A DNA stretch of 64,000 nt from Aminidesulfovibrio sp040307135 (GTDB taxonomy: Bacteria > Desulfobacterota > Desulfovibrionia > Desulfovibrionales > Desulfovibrionaceae): contig JAWRKD010000130.1 of assembly GCA_040307135.1 (NCBI GenBank), positions 1-64,000 on the forward strand, read 5' to 3'. A program made the translations under genes and the position numbers. Numbering within the stretch: position 1 is the first letter of the stretch; every line of letters starts with the position of its first letter. Below the pieces are notes generated by a model. That model did not search any database and had not been told where the DNA came from. It saw only the letters and a program-made list of their open reading frames with translations. This document shows, one piece after another, positions 51,291 to 60,468 of the stretch.

Positions 51291-53063
51291 ATGGCCTATG
51301 TCAGTTCCCTGTCCAGCGGCACGTCCGTTTACACCTCCATCTCCACCTCCGGGGCCATCACCTTCTCGGGCCTGGGCAACGGCACGGACTTCAGCGAGAT
51401 CATCGACGCCACGGTGGAGGCCGAGAGCTACAAGCTGGACGCCTACGAAGAGGATCAGGAGGAGAAGGAGGCCATCGTCGAGCTTCTGGAAACCCTGAGC
51501 GACCTGATGGACGACCTCAACGAGACCCTGGAGGGATTGGACGAGATCGACGAGTTCCTGCCCATGACCACCACCGTGGAGGACGCCTTCACCGCCACGG
51601 CGGACGGCGACGCCACCCCGGGCACCCACACCATCGTGGTGAACCAGCTGGCCCAGGCCGACGTCTGGGTGGACACGGCCTACGGCTTCTCCTCCGAAAA
51701 CGAGGTGCTGGCCTCCTCGGCCACGACCTTCACCTTGTCCTACGCCGGAAAAGACATCACCCTGGACATCGCCGCGGGCACCACCATCGAGGGCCTGGTC
51801 TCGGCCATCAACACCTCCTCGTCCACCACTGGCAAGGTCACGGCCAGCCTGGTTTATGACGGCGAGTCCTACTACTTCACCCTGAGCGGGGACGACACCG
51901 GCGCGGACAACGCCATCGTCATCAAGGACACGGGCACCCTCTCCGGCATGTCGGCCTCCGGCTTCACCAACACCCTGACGGCCCAGGACTGCCGCTTCAA
52001 GGTGGACGGCTTCCCCGCGGGCGACGACGCCTGGATATCCCGCGACACCAACGTCGTGGACGACGTGCTCACCGGCGTGACCCTGACCTTCACGGACACC
52101 ACGGACAGCGCGGGCGAGACGCTCACCGTGAACTACGACACCGAGGCCCTGGAGGAGAACATCGAGACCTTCCTCGCCGAGGTGAACCAGATCATCCTCG
52201 AGATCCAGACCCTCACCGGCAGACTTGACCAGGATTACGAGAACGGGGACGCGGTGAGCACGGACACCGACGATGACGACGAGGACGACGAGGACGACGA
52301 CATCGTCATCAAAAGCTCCACTCTGGACGCCATGTACAGCCAGATCAAGAGCATCCTCTCCTCCTCGGGGCTGGGGTTCAAGGCCTACGACGCGGACACC
52401 GACTCCGGCGACCTGTTCAGCACGCTGTCCCAGCTCGGCATCTCCACCGACACCGAGGAGGGCTCCGACACCTTCGGCCAGCTCCAGCTGGACACCGACA
52501 CCCTGGAGGAGGCCCTGGACGCGGACCCGACCGCCGTGGCCGCGCTCTTCTCGGTGAACGACGTGGCCGAGTCGGACAGCGACGCCCTGCAGGTCATCTC
52601 CCTGATCAAGACCGTCACCGCGCCCGGGAACTACCAGGTGGAGTACACGGTGGAGAACGGCGCGCTCGTCTCGGCCACCATCAACGGAGAGCAGGCCCAG
52701 GTCAGCGGCTGGACCATCCTGGGCATCGACGACGACTCCACCGGTCTCTACCTCCAGGTGGTGGACCAGACCGACGGCGACCATTCCGGCAGCGTGCGCG
52801 TGAAACAGGGCAAGATCGGCCAGCTCGCCGAGGCCATCTCGGACATGACCGCCGACGAGACCGGCACCCTGGCCATCCTCATCAGAAGCTACGAACAGGG
52901 CATCGACGACCTGGACGACCGCATCTACTACGAGAGCGCGCGGCTGGACGCCCTGGAGACCAAGCTCACCTCCCAGTACGCCACCCTGGACGAGACCCTG
53001 TCCTACTACACCAACCTGGAGAGCAGCCTGAGCAGCCTGGTGGAATCGCTCTCCAGCGATTGA
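51291..53063 (+). CDS. fliD: Flagellar filament cap protein FliD (HAP2)
   Basis: 590 residues. The cap that folds flagellin at the filament tip. The N-terminal FSGLGNGTDFSEIIDATVEAESYKLDAYEEDQ is the FliD_N signature. The C-terminal FliD domain includes DTFGQLQLDTDTLEEALDADPTAVAALF and the closing coiled coil (GIDDLDDRIYYESARLDALETKLTSQYATLDETLSYY). A nearly pure Asp/Glu run encoded around 52261-52305 interrupts the middle. Last gene of the flagellar operon, 12 bp after flgL. Confidence 0.95.
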   Translation: MAYVSSLSSGTSVYTSISTSGAITFSGLGNGTDFSEIIDATVEAESYKLDAYEEDQEEKEAIVELLETLSDLMDDLNETLEGLDEIDEFLPMTTTVEDAFTATADGDATPGTHTIVVNQLAQADVWVDTAYGFSSENEVLASSATTFTLSYAGKDITLDIAAGTTIEGLVSAINTSSSTTGKVTASLVYDGESYYFTLSGDDTGADNAIVIKDTGTLSGMSASGFTNTLTAQDCRFKVDGFPAGDDAWISRDTNVVDDVLTGVTLTFTDTTDSAGETLTVNYDTEALEENIETFLAEVNQIILEIQTLTGRLDQDYENGDAVSTDTDDDDEDDEDDDIVIKSSTLDAMYSQIKSILSSSGLGFKAYDADTDSGDLFSTLSQLGISTDTEEGSDTFGQLQLDTDTLEEALDADPTAVAALFSVNDVAESDSDALQVISLIKTVTAPGNYQVEYTVENGALVSATINGEQAQVSGWTILGIDDDSTGLYLQVVDQTDGDHSGSVRVKQGKIGQLAEAISDMTADETGTLAILIRSYEQGIDDLDDRIYYESARLDALETKLTSQYATLDETLSYYTNLESSLSSLVESLSSD

Positions 53064-53078
53064 TCCGCCGCCGGAAAC

Positions 53079-53112
53079 GAAAAGGCCCCGGACAGGCGGA
53101 GCCTGTCCGGGG
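53079..53112. terminator. Hairpin terminator between fliD and the TSUP exporter gene
   Basis: CCCCGGACAGGC (53086-53097) and GCCTGTCCGGGG (53101-53112) form a perfect 12-bp stem. The T run (TTTTCG) follows on the minus strand only, so it mainly ends the exporter operon. It may still stall plus-strand transcripts. Confidence 0.7.
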
Positions 53113-53139
53113 CGGAGGCGAGAGGGAATCGGCGTTCTT

Positions 53140-54195
53140 CTAAGCCTTGGCCATGGCGGCGGCCTCGGCGCGGCGGGCCTTCCACATGGCGCCCAGGATG
53201 ATGACCGCGCCGGTGAGCAGGGCCAGGCACATGAAACCGAAGCTCACGTTGCTCATGAGCTGGAGCGAGCCGTCGGAGACTTCCATAACGCCCAGCTGCA
53301 CCAGATACTTGGGAATGGCGATGGCGCGGCTCACGGCCACCACGAGCATGATGGTGGCCATGACGGCCTTGATCATGTGTTCGCGCACGTAGGTGGTGCC
53401 GATGGCGCCCAGCTGCACGCCCAGGAGCGAGCCTGCCAGGATGATGAGCACCAGGCGGATGTCCACCATGCCGTGCATGGCCCAGTTGATGGAGCCGCCC
53501 AGGCCCATGATGAAGGCGATGACCAGCTCCGTGGCCGAGGAGACCAGGCTGGACGCGCCGATGACGTAGATCATGCCGGGCACGCCGATGAACCCGCCCA
53601 CGGCGATGGTGGCGGCCAGCAGGCCGGTGGCGAAGCCGACGGGCACGGTGAACCACAGGGAGATGCGCAGGCCCGAGGTCTTGAAGGTGATCATGGGCCA
53701 GATCTCAAGCTTCTGGAGCCGCTTGGCCAGGGAGCTCGGCTTCTCCTCGCCGCCGCAGCGGCTGCACTTCACGGCGTCCATCATGACGTAGCCGCCCACG
53801 ATGACCAGCACGGCCACGAAGGACAGGCTCACGTAGAGGTCCGAGCCGGCCTGGCCCCAGCGGTTCAGAATGAACTGCTGGATCATGATGCCGATCTGCA
53901 CGCCCACGCCCGCCGAGGCGGCCATGATCAGGCCCATCTTGATGTCCACCTGGCCGTAGCGGAAACGCTTGATGGCGCCCACCAGGGCCTTGGGGAACTT
54001 GTGGCACATGTTGCTGGCCACGGCCACGGTGCCGGGCACGCCCAGGCTCATCATGCCGGGGGTGAGCACGAAAGCGCCGCCCGAGCCGATGAAGCCGCTG
54101 ACCAGGCCTCCGATGAAGCCCACGATGAAAAGGAAGCCCACCGCCTGAAAGTTCAGCTCGATGAACTTGGTGCTGTCGAGAAGCAAGGTTTCCAT
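53140..54195 (-). CDS. TSUP (TauE/SafE) family anion exporter
   Basis: 351 residues with about eight to nine membrane helices. The repeated TSUP half-motif is visible: GFIGGLVSGFIGSGGAFVLTPGMMSLGVPGTVAVASNM, and GFATGLLAATIAVGGFIGVPGMIYVIGASSLVSSATELV. A cytoplasmic loop carries CSRCGGEE, perhaps a metal knuckle. Family members move sulfite, sulfoacetate or other sulfur and organic anions, so sulfite or sulfonate is a reasonable guess in a sulfate reducer, but unproven. It is the last gene of a four-gene minus-strand operon. Confidence 0.85.
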   Translation of the reverse strand: METLLLDSTKFIELNFQAVGFLFIVGFIGGLVSGFIGSGGAFVLTPGMMSLGVPGTVAVASNMCHKFPKALVGAIKRFRYGQVDIKMGLIMAASAGVGVQIGIMIQQFILNRWGQAGSDLYVSLSFVAVLVIVGGYVMMDAVKCSRCGGEEKPSSLAKRLQKLEIWPMITFKTSGLRISLWFTVPVGFATGLLAATIAVGGFIGVPGMIYVIGASSLVSSATELVIAFIMGLGGSINWAMHGMVDIRLVLIILAGSLLGVQLGAIGTTYVREHMIKAVMATIMLVVAVSRAIAIPKYLVQLGVMEVSDGSLQLMSNVSFGFMCLALLTGAVIILGAMWKARRAEAAAMAKA

Positions 54196-54222
54196 ATTAC
54201 TTTCTCCTCTCTCTTCCGGCGA

Positions 54223-54513
54223 CTAGGCGTTGAGGGTGGCGCGGGGCTGCGGCCGGGTCTCGGCGCGCTTCTGGGCGCGGGCGCGGCTGGCTTCGATGCC
54301 CAGGCAGGTCCAGAGATTCGAGGCAAAGGCCCCGTGGGCGTAGGAGAACACGAAGACCGTCAGGATCGGGCCGGCGGCCCAGAAGGAACCCTGGGAGAAC
54401 AGGGCCGTGAGCGCATCGCCGTGCGAGAAGGCCGCGGCATACAGGGCCGCGGAGAACAGTCCATAGAGTACGGTCTTGAGAACGGGCTTCTTGCCCCCGG
54501 TGGTCTGAGCCAT
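54223..54513 (-). CDS. Small two-helix membrane protein of unknown function
   Basis: 96 residues from the Met at 54513, which has GGAGG 6 bases upstream; a Met two codons earlier touches the ribosome site. Two hydrophobic segments (about 13-30 TVLYGLFSAALYAAAFS, and 44-62 FWAAGPILTVFVFSYAHGAF) are followed by a basic Arg-rich tail. It lies 27 bp before the exporter gene and 53 bp after the Usp-like gene, so it probably works with the exporter as an accessory subunit. Not recognised as a named family. Confidence 0.75.
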   Translation of the reverse strand: MAQTTGGKKPVLKTVLYGLFSAALYAAAFSHGDALTALFSQGSFWAAGPILTVFVFSYAHGAFASNLWTCLGIEASRARAQKRAETRPQPRATLNA

Positions 54514-54566
54514 GGTCATCCTCCAGTTTGTTGTGTCTTCCGCCCCAGGGGGCGGATCGGTTTCCT

Positions 54567-55127
54567 TCAATCCACAGTGAACAGGGCCGAGGTGGCGCGG
54601 CCTTCCAGCCGGGCGCCCTCCCCTGGTTCGCTCAAGATGAGCTCCACGCGATGCAGATCGCGGCACAGGCCCTCGACCTCGGCCGGGGTGTCGCCGAAGC
54701 GCACCACGTGCCCCGCCTCCAGGCCCCGGTCCGTGGCCAGCAGGAGCCAGGGCCGGGCCTCTTCCCCGGCGCGGCGGGCAAAGCTTTCGCGCAGGTAGCT
54801 GTCCATCTGGCCGTCCGCAGCCTGGGACCCGGGGCTGCCCACGTTCAGGAAGACCAGGCCGTAGCCCAGGCGCTGGGCCAACCCCAAGGCGTATTCCGCC
54901 AGGCGCGGCGAAAAGGACGGGCCGTGCCCCAGCACGAGGATGCGCTTGCGGCCGGAACCGGCCCGGCGGATCACCCCGCCGGCCAGGGCCTGCTCGCCCG
55001 CCTCAGCCAGGGCCAGGGCCTCGGCATAGTCGTCCAGCCGTTCGCGGCGCATGCCGCCCGGCCGGACCTCAATGCCCCTGGGCCGGGATATCCCGGCCCA
55101 GATGCGCCTGGCGAAATTGCGGGGCAT
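54567..55127 (-). CDS. Universal stress protein (UspA)-like protein
   Basis: 186 residues. A 65-residue N-terminal extension containing an acidic helix (ERLDDYAEALALAEAGEQALAGG) precedes a Usp-like alpha/beta domain: KRILVLGHGPSFSPRLAEYALGLAQRLGYGLVFLNVG, then WLLLATDRGLEAGHVVRFGDTPAEVEGLCRDLHRVELILSEP. No clear Gly-rich ATP loop is seen, so nucleotide binding is uncertain. Usp-like proteins often accompany transporters in deltaproteobacteria. Three bases separate it from the 57-residue protein upstream. Confidence 0.7.
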   Translation of the reverse strand: MPRNFARRIWAGISRPRGIEVRPGGMRRERLDDYAEALALAEAGEQALAGGVIRRAGSGRKRILVLGHGPSFSPRLAEYALGLAQRLGYGLVFLNVGSPGSQAADGQMDSYLRESFARRAGEEARPWLLLATDRGLEAGHVVRFGDTPAEVEGLCRDLHRVELILSEPGEGARLEGRATSALFTVD

Positions 55128-55130
55128 GAA

Positions 55131-55304
55131 CTACTCCGCCCTCAGGGTGGCGCGGGTGCGCTTGTCCTTGCGGGTGTCCTTGCGGGCCTGGGGACGCTCG
55201 GCCTCCTCGCCCTTGGCCAGCTGAACGGCCTCTTCCTTGTTGCCGCGCTCGGCGAACGCCACGGCCGCGAACACGTCCTCAACCTGCTTTCTGATGGTCG
55301 CCAT
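55131..55304 (-). CDS. 57-residue basic/acidic small protein heading the exporter operon
   Basis: Starts MATIRKQVEDVFAAVAFAER and ends RKDTRKDKRTRATLRAE. The first half is a predicted amphipathic acidic helix; the second half is very basic. A GGGAGAA ribosome site stands 5 bases before the ATG, and the stop lies 3 bases before the Usp-like gene. An overlapping reading in another frame has no ribosome site and is rejected. Position, coupling and the sigma-54 promoter upstream argue it is real. Function unknown; it could be an adaptor or a substrate for the divergently encoded Lon-like protease, but that is speculation. Confidence 0.78.
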   Translation of the reverse strand: MATIRKQVEDVFAAVAFAERGNKEEAVQLAKGEEAERPQARKDTRKDKRTRATLRAE

Positions 55305-55346
55305 ACCGATTCTCCCGGTTTGATTGTTGCAACCGGCATGACCATA

Positions 55347-55361
55347 ACAAAGGCCGTGCCA
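55347..55361 (-). promoter_or_regulatory. Sigma-54 promoter of the small protein-Usp-TSUP operon
   Basis: Read on the minus strand: TGGCACGGCCTTTGT (55361-55347). The -24 half TGGCACG is a perfect consensus; the -12 half is TTGT rather than TTGC. Transcription would begin near 55335, about 31 nt before the ATG at 55304. The NtrC-family activator encoded 3.7 kb away in the divergent operon is the obvious candidate regulator. Confidence 0.65.
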
Positions 55362-55427
55362 AACCAGTTTTTCACGGCAATATTCTGAAATTGTTGATGA
55401 TAAAAATTAAGGCGCCCCGGCAGCGTC

Positions 55428-55442
55428 GGGCCGGCTTGTTGC
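55428..55442 (+). promoter_or_regulatory. Weaker sigma-54-like site before the Lon-like/kinase/activator operon
   Basis: GGGCCGGCTTGTTGC keeps the GG and TTGC elements at correct spacing, with three mismatches to TGGCACGnnnnTTGC. It would give a leader of about 115 nt. The operator-like repeats at 55515-55549 would then lie downstream of the start. Autoregulation is possible, but this call is weak. Confidence 0.35.
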
Positions 55443-55514
55443 AGAAACGAACAAAAGGGAGTACGATTTGATTTATCTTATTGAAATACAAAGGACTCGC
55501 CCAAAAAAGGCTGC

Positions 55515-55549
55515 GTTCGGTATTGCAACGTGTGTTCGGTTGCGCAACG
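55515..55549. repeat. Tandem operator-like repeats between the divergent operons
   Basis: GTTCGGTATTGCAACG (55515-55530) and GTTCGGTTGCGCAACG (55534-55549) agree at 13 of 16 positions and are spaced 19 bp apart, about two helical turns. The second holds a perfect palindrome, GTTGCGCAAC. A related 8-bp palindrome, GTTGCAAC, lies at 55326-55333. Their distance of about 155-200 bp from the minus-strand sigma-54 promoter suits enhancer sites for an NtrC-type activator. Confidence 0.55.
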
Positions 55550-55568
55550 CGCGGCCAGGGAGGGGGGC

Positions 55569-57578
55569 ATGATCTTCTTCCGAAAAAACGACGAGCCCGG
55601 ACCTGCGGAGCAGGAGGGCCTGGAAGGCCTCAAGGCCAAGGCCCACGCCGCGGACCTGCCCGAGGCCACTCGCAAGGCCGTGGACGCCGAGTTGGAACGC
55701 CTGGCCAAGACCGACCCTTCCGTAGCCGAGTACGGCATCGGCGCCAACTATATCGAATGCCTCCTGGACCTGCCCTGGAACCGCCTGACCCAGGACAACC
55801 TGGACCTCAAGCGGGCCGAGGCCGTGCTCGACGCCAGCCACGCGGGCCTGGGCCAGGTCAAGGACCGGGTCCTGGAGTACCTGGCCCAGCGGACCATGGC
55901 CGCGCGCCGCGCCCCCTCGGTGCTCGTGGTGGACGACGAGTCCATCGCCCGCAACAACCTCCGTCACATCCTCTCCCGCGAGGGCTACCAGGTGGAGGCC
56001 GCGGCCAACGGCGAGGAGGCCATGGAAAAGGTCCGGCGCTGGGAGTTCGACCTCATCGTCACGGACCTCAAGATGGACCACATGGACGGCATGACGCTCC
56101 TGGAGGAGGCCAAGAAGGTCTCGCCCGGCACCAGCATCATGATCGTCACCGGCTACGCCACCGTGGACACGGCCGTGCAGGCCATGAAGACCGGGGCCGT
56201 GCACTACCTCTCCAAACCCATCGAGATCGACGAGCTGCGCAACTCGGTGCGCGAGATCCTCAAGGGCAGCGCCCGGCAGTACGGCTCGCGCTCGCCCATC
56301 CTCTGTTTCGCGGGCCCCCCGGGCGTGGGCAAGACCTCGGTGGGCATGGCCGTGGCCGAGGCCCTGGGCCGCAAGTTCTGCCGCCTGTCCCTGGCCGACC
56401 TGCGCGACGAGGCCGAGCTGCGGGGCCATCGCCGGACCTACGTGGGCGCCCTGCCCGGCCGCATCATCCAGGCCATCCGCAGCGTGGGCGTGAAGAACCC
56501 CGTGTTCATGCTCGACGAGATGGACAAGATCGCCCAGGACGCCAAGGGCGACCCGGCCTCGGCGCTCCTGGAGATCCTGGACCCCGAGCAGAACAGCCGC
56601 TTCCTGGACCGCTACCTGGACGTGCCCTTCGACCTCTCGGCCGTGCTCTTCATCGCCACGGCCAACGGCACGGCGCGGCTGGCCGGGCCGGTGCTCGACC
56701 GCATGGAGGTGGTCACCTTCTCGGGCTATTCCGAGGCCGAGAAGCTGGAAATCTCCCGCCGTTTCCTGGTGCCCCGCCAGCTGCGGGAGCACGGCCTGAC
56801 CCAGCCCTTCCCGCCCTTCACGGACGAGGCCCTCTCGCGCATCATCCGCGAACACACCAACGAGGCCGGAGTGCGCGGCCTGGACCGTGAGATCGGCCGG
56901 GTCTGCCGCAAGCTGGCCCGATCCTGCCTGGAAAAGGGCCAGATCGGCTACCTGGGCGACATCACCCCGGAACTGGTGGCCTCGCTCCTGGGCCCGGCGC
57001 GCTTCAGCCACGAGGCCGCGGCGGGCGCCCCGCGGGTGGGTGCGGCCACGGGCCTGGTCTGGTCCGAGGCCGGGGGCGAGCTGGTCTCGGTGGAGGCCTC
57101 GCGCATGCCCGGCACGGGCCAGCTCCTGCTCACCGGCTCCCTGGGCGAGGTGCTCAAGGAATCGGCCCAGATCGCGCTCAGCCACATCCGCGGCAACGCC
57201 GGACGCCTGGGCGTGGACCCCGGGTTCTTCGCGGGCCAGGACATCCACATCCCGGCGGGCGGGGTGAGCAAGGACGGCCCCTCGGCCGGACTGACCATCG
57301 CCGTGGCCCTGGTCTCCCTGCTCACCGGCAGGCCGGTGCGCGCCGACGTGGCCCTGTCCGGCGAAATCTCCCTCTCCGGCCGCGTGCTCCGCGTGGCGGG
57401 CGTGCGCGAGAAGCTCCTGGCCGCGGTGCGCGGCGGAGTGCGCCAGGTTGTGCTGCCCGAGGAGAACGGAGCCGACGTGGAGACCCTGCGCCGCTCCTCC
57501 CCGGGCCTGCCCGAGGCCGTCCTGGCCCGGGACATCGACGCGGCCCTGGCCGCGGCCCTGGAAGGAGGCCACCCGTGA
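55569..57578 (+). CDS. Lon-type AAA+ protease with inserted response-regulator receiver domain
   Basis: 669 residues. It lacks Lon's large N-terminal substrate-binding domain. Residues about 15-110 match Lon's linker helices (YIECLLDLPWNRLTQDNLDLKRAEAVLD ... VKDRVLEYLA). Then, where Lon runs straight into its AAA+ domain, a complete receiver domain is inserted (117-232; phospho-Asp166, Lys216). AAA+ follows with Walker A GPPGVGKT (249-256), Walker B FMLDEMDK and ELRGHRRTYVGALPG. The protease domain keeps the catalytic dyad Ser572 (KDGPSAG) and Lys615. Both activities therefore look intact, presumably gated by phosphorylation. A GGAGGGGGG site precedes the start; the end overlaps the kinase gene as GTGA. 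Confidence 0.92.
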   Translation: MIFFRKNDEPGPAEQEGLEGLKAKAHAADLPEATRKAVDAELERLAKTDPSVAEYGIGANYIECLLDLPWNRLTQDNLDLKRAEAVLDASHAGLGQVKDRVLEYLAQRTMAARRAPSVLVVDDESIARNNLRHILSREGYQVEAAANGEEAMEKVRRWEFDLIVTDLKMDHMDGMTLLEEAKKVSPGTSIMIVTGYATVDTAVQAMKTGAVHYLSKPIEIDELRNSVREILKGSARQYGSRSPILCFAGPPGVGKTSVGMAVAEALGRKFCRLSLADLRDEAELRGHRRTYVGALPGRIIQAIRSVGVKNPVFMLDEMDKIAQDAKGDPASALLEILDPEQNSRFLDRYLDVPFDLSAVLFIATANGTARLAGPVLDRMEVVTFSGYSEAEKLEISRRFLVPRQLREHGLTQPFPPFTDEALSRIIREHTNEAGVRGLDREIGRVCRKLARSCLEKGQIGYLGDITPELVASLLGPARFSHEAAAGAPRVGAATGLVWSEAGGELVSVEASRMPGTGQLLLTGSLGEVLKESAQIALSHIRGNAGRLGVDPGFFAGQDIHIPAGGVSKDGPSAGLTIAVALVSLLTGRPVRADVALSGEISLSGRVLRVAGVREKLLAAVRGGVRQVVLPEENGADVETLRRSSPGLPEAVLARDIDAALAAALEGGHP

Positions 57579-59022
57579 TCGCCCTGAGCCTGCCCATCCG
57601 CCACAAGGTGGCCCTGGGCATCGTGTCCGCCATGCTGGCCCTGGGGCTCCTGGGGGCCGTGTCCTACCACCACCTGGCCCAGATCGAGGACGCCCTGCGC
57701 CTGGCCGAGGTGGTGGACGACCTGGCCAACGATATCCTGGAAGTGCGCCGCTACGAGAAGAACTACCTCCTCTATTCCCTGGAGGAGGATCTGATTGAGA
57801 GCCTGCGCTACGCCGACCTGGGCCTGGCGAGCATCGACCGCATCGCCCGGGACGAGACCGCGGTGCACACCTCCCGGACCGGAGCCGACGGCTTCGCCCG
57901 CCTGCGAATCCTGCTCCTGCGCTACAAGCAGGGCGTGCTCGAGCTGGCCGGCAGCAACGGCGCCAAGGCCGAACTGGAGACCGCGCGCAACGAGCTGCGC
58001 GAACACGGCAAGGCCCTGGTGGAGACCTCCCAGGGTTTCGTGGCCGAACAGCGCGAGGGCATCCTGCGCATCGTGAACAGCCTGAAGCAGCAGCTTCTGC
58101 TCTCCATCTGCGCGGCCCTGGGCCTGGGCCTGGCCTTCGCCTGGTTCGTGGGCCGCAACATCATCCAGGCCCTGCGCCTCATCAACCGCTCCACCACCCA
58201 GATCGCCCAGGGCGACTTCACGCCCCTGCCCGTGCCCCGCAGCCGCGACGAGACCCGCAACATGGCCGAGGCCTTCAACCGCATGATCGTGGAGCTGGAG
58301 AAGCGCCAGAACCAGCTGGTGCAGGAGAAGAAGCTGGCCTCCCTGGGCGTGCTCACCTCGGGCATAGCCCACCAGCTGAACAACCCCCTCAACAACATCT
58401 CCACCTCCTGCCAGATCCTGCGCGAGGAGGGGGTGGTCCGGGAGGACGAGTTCACCCGCGAACTCCTGGACAACATCTACCACGAGGTCCTGCGCTCGCG
58501 GGACATCGTGAAGGGGCTCCTGGAGTTCTCGCGGGTCACGGACTTCTCGCTCAAGCCCGTGTCCCTGGACGCCGTGGTGGAGCGCTCCATGCGCCTGGTG
58601 GCCAGTCAGCTCCCGGCGGGCGTCGAAACCGAGCGGAACATCCCGGCCGACCTCCTGGTGCCCATGGACGCCCAGCGCATGCAGGAGGTCTTCCTGAACC
58701 TGTTCATCAACGCCATGCAGGCCATGACCCCGCCGGGCCGCATCACGGTGCGGGCCGAGGCCGACGCGGCCCGGGGCCAGGCCGTGATCCGGGTGGAGGA
58801 CACGGGCACGGGCATCAAGCCCGAGCACCTGGGCCGCATCTTCGATCCCTTCTACACCCTGAAGGAGGTGGGCAAGGGCACGGGCCTGGGCCTGTCCATC
58901 GTCTTCGGCATCATCAAGAAGCACGGCGGCACCATCGTGGCCGAGAACCGCCAGGACCGCCAGGGCGCGGTGTTCACCATCCGCCTGCCCCTGGAGCGGC
59001 CGGAGCCCAAGGAGGTCTGCCA

Positions 59023-59026
<4 letters not shown>
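57575..59026 (+). CDS. Membrane sensor histidine kinase (HAMP-HisKA-HATPase)
   Basis: 483 residues, GTG start overlapping the protease stop (GTGA), with a GGAAGGAGG site. Membrane helices at about 11-31 and 172-193 enclose a helical periplasmic sensor resembling a four-helix bundle. HAMP (about 194-245) leads to the His box GIAHQLNNPLNNIST with His266, the N box (Asn379) and GTGIKPEHLGRIFDPFYTLKEVGKGTGLGLSIV. The domain order is that of NtrB-like kinases paired with sigma-54 activators. It lies between two receiver-containing genes and probably phosphorylates both. Confidence 0.93.
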
Positions 59027-60381
<1,355 letters not shown>

Positions 60382-60409
60382 ACCCGTCCCGCGCCTGCGC
60401 CCGTCCCCC

Positions 60410-60436
60410 TTGACTCCCCCTTGACCGGGGTATAAT
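60410..60436 (+). promoter_or_regulatory. Sigma-70-type promoter of the hydrogenase-4-like operon
   Basis: TTGACT (60410-60415) and a perfect TATAAT (60431-60436) are separated by 15 bases, shorter than the usual 17. The start would be near 60443, 26 nt before the ATG, with a GGGAGGGG ribosome site. No sigma-54 match is present, so this operon is probably not a direct target of the preceding activator. Confidence 0.55.
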
Positions 60437-60468
60437 GGACAGGCGTTTTTTCCCTACGGGAGGGGTCC

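Noticed and set aside
55142..55375. A 77-codon minus-strand frame overlapping the 57-residue gene
   Set aside because: It has no ribosome site, reads as Arg/Pro/Ser-rich filler and covers the sigma-54 promoter; the alternative frame has a ribosome site and operon spacing.
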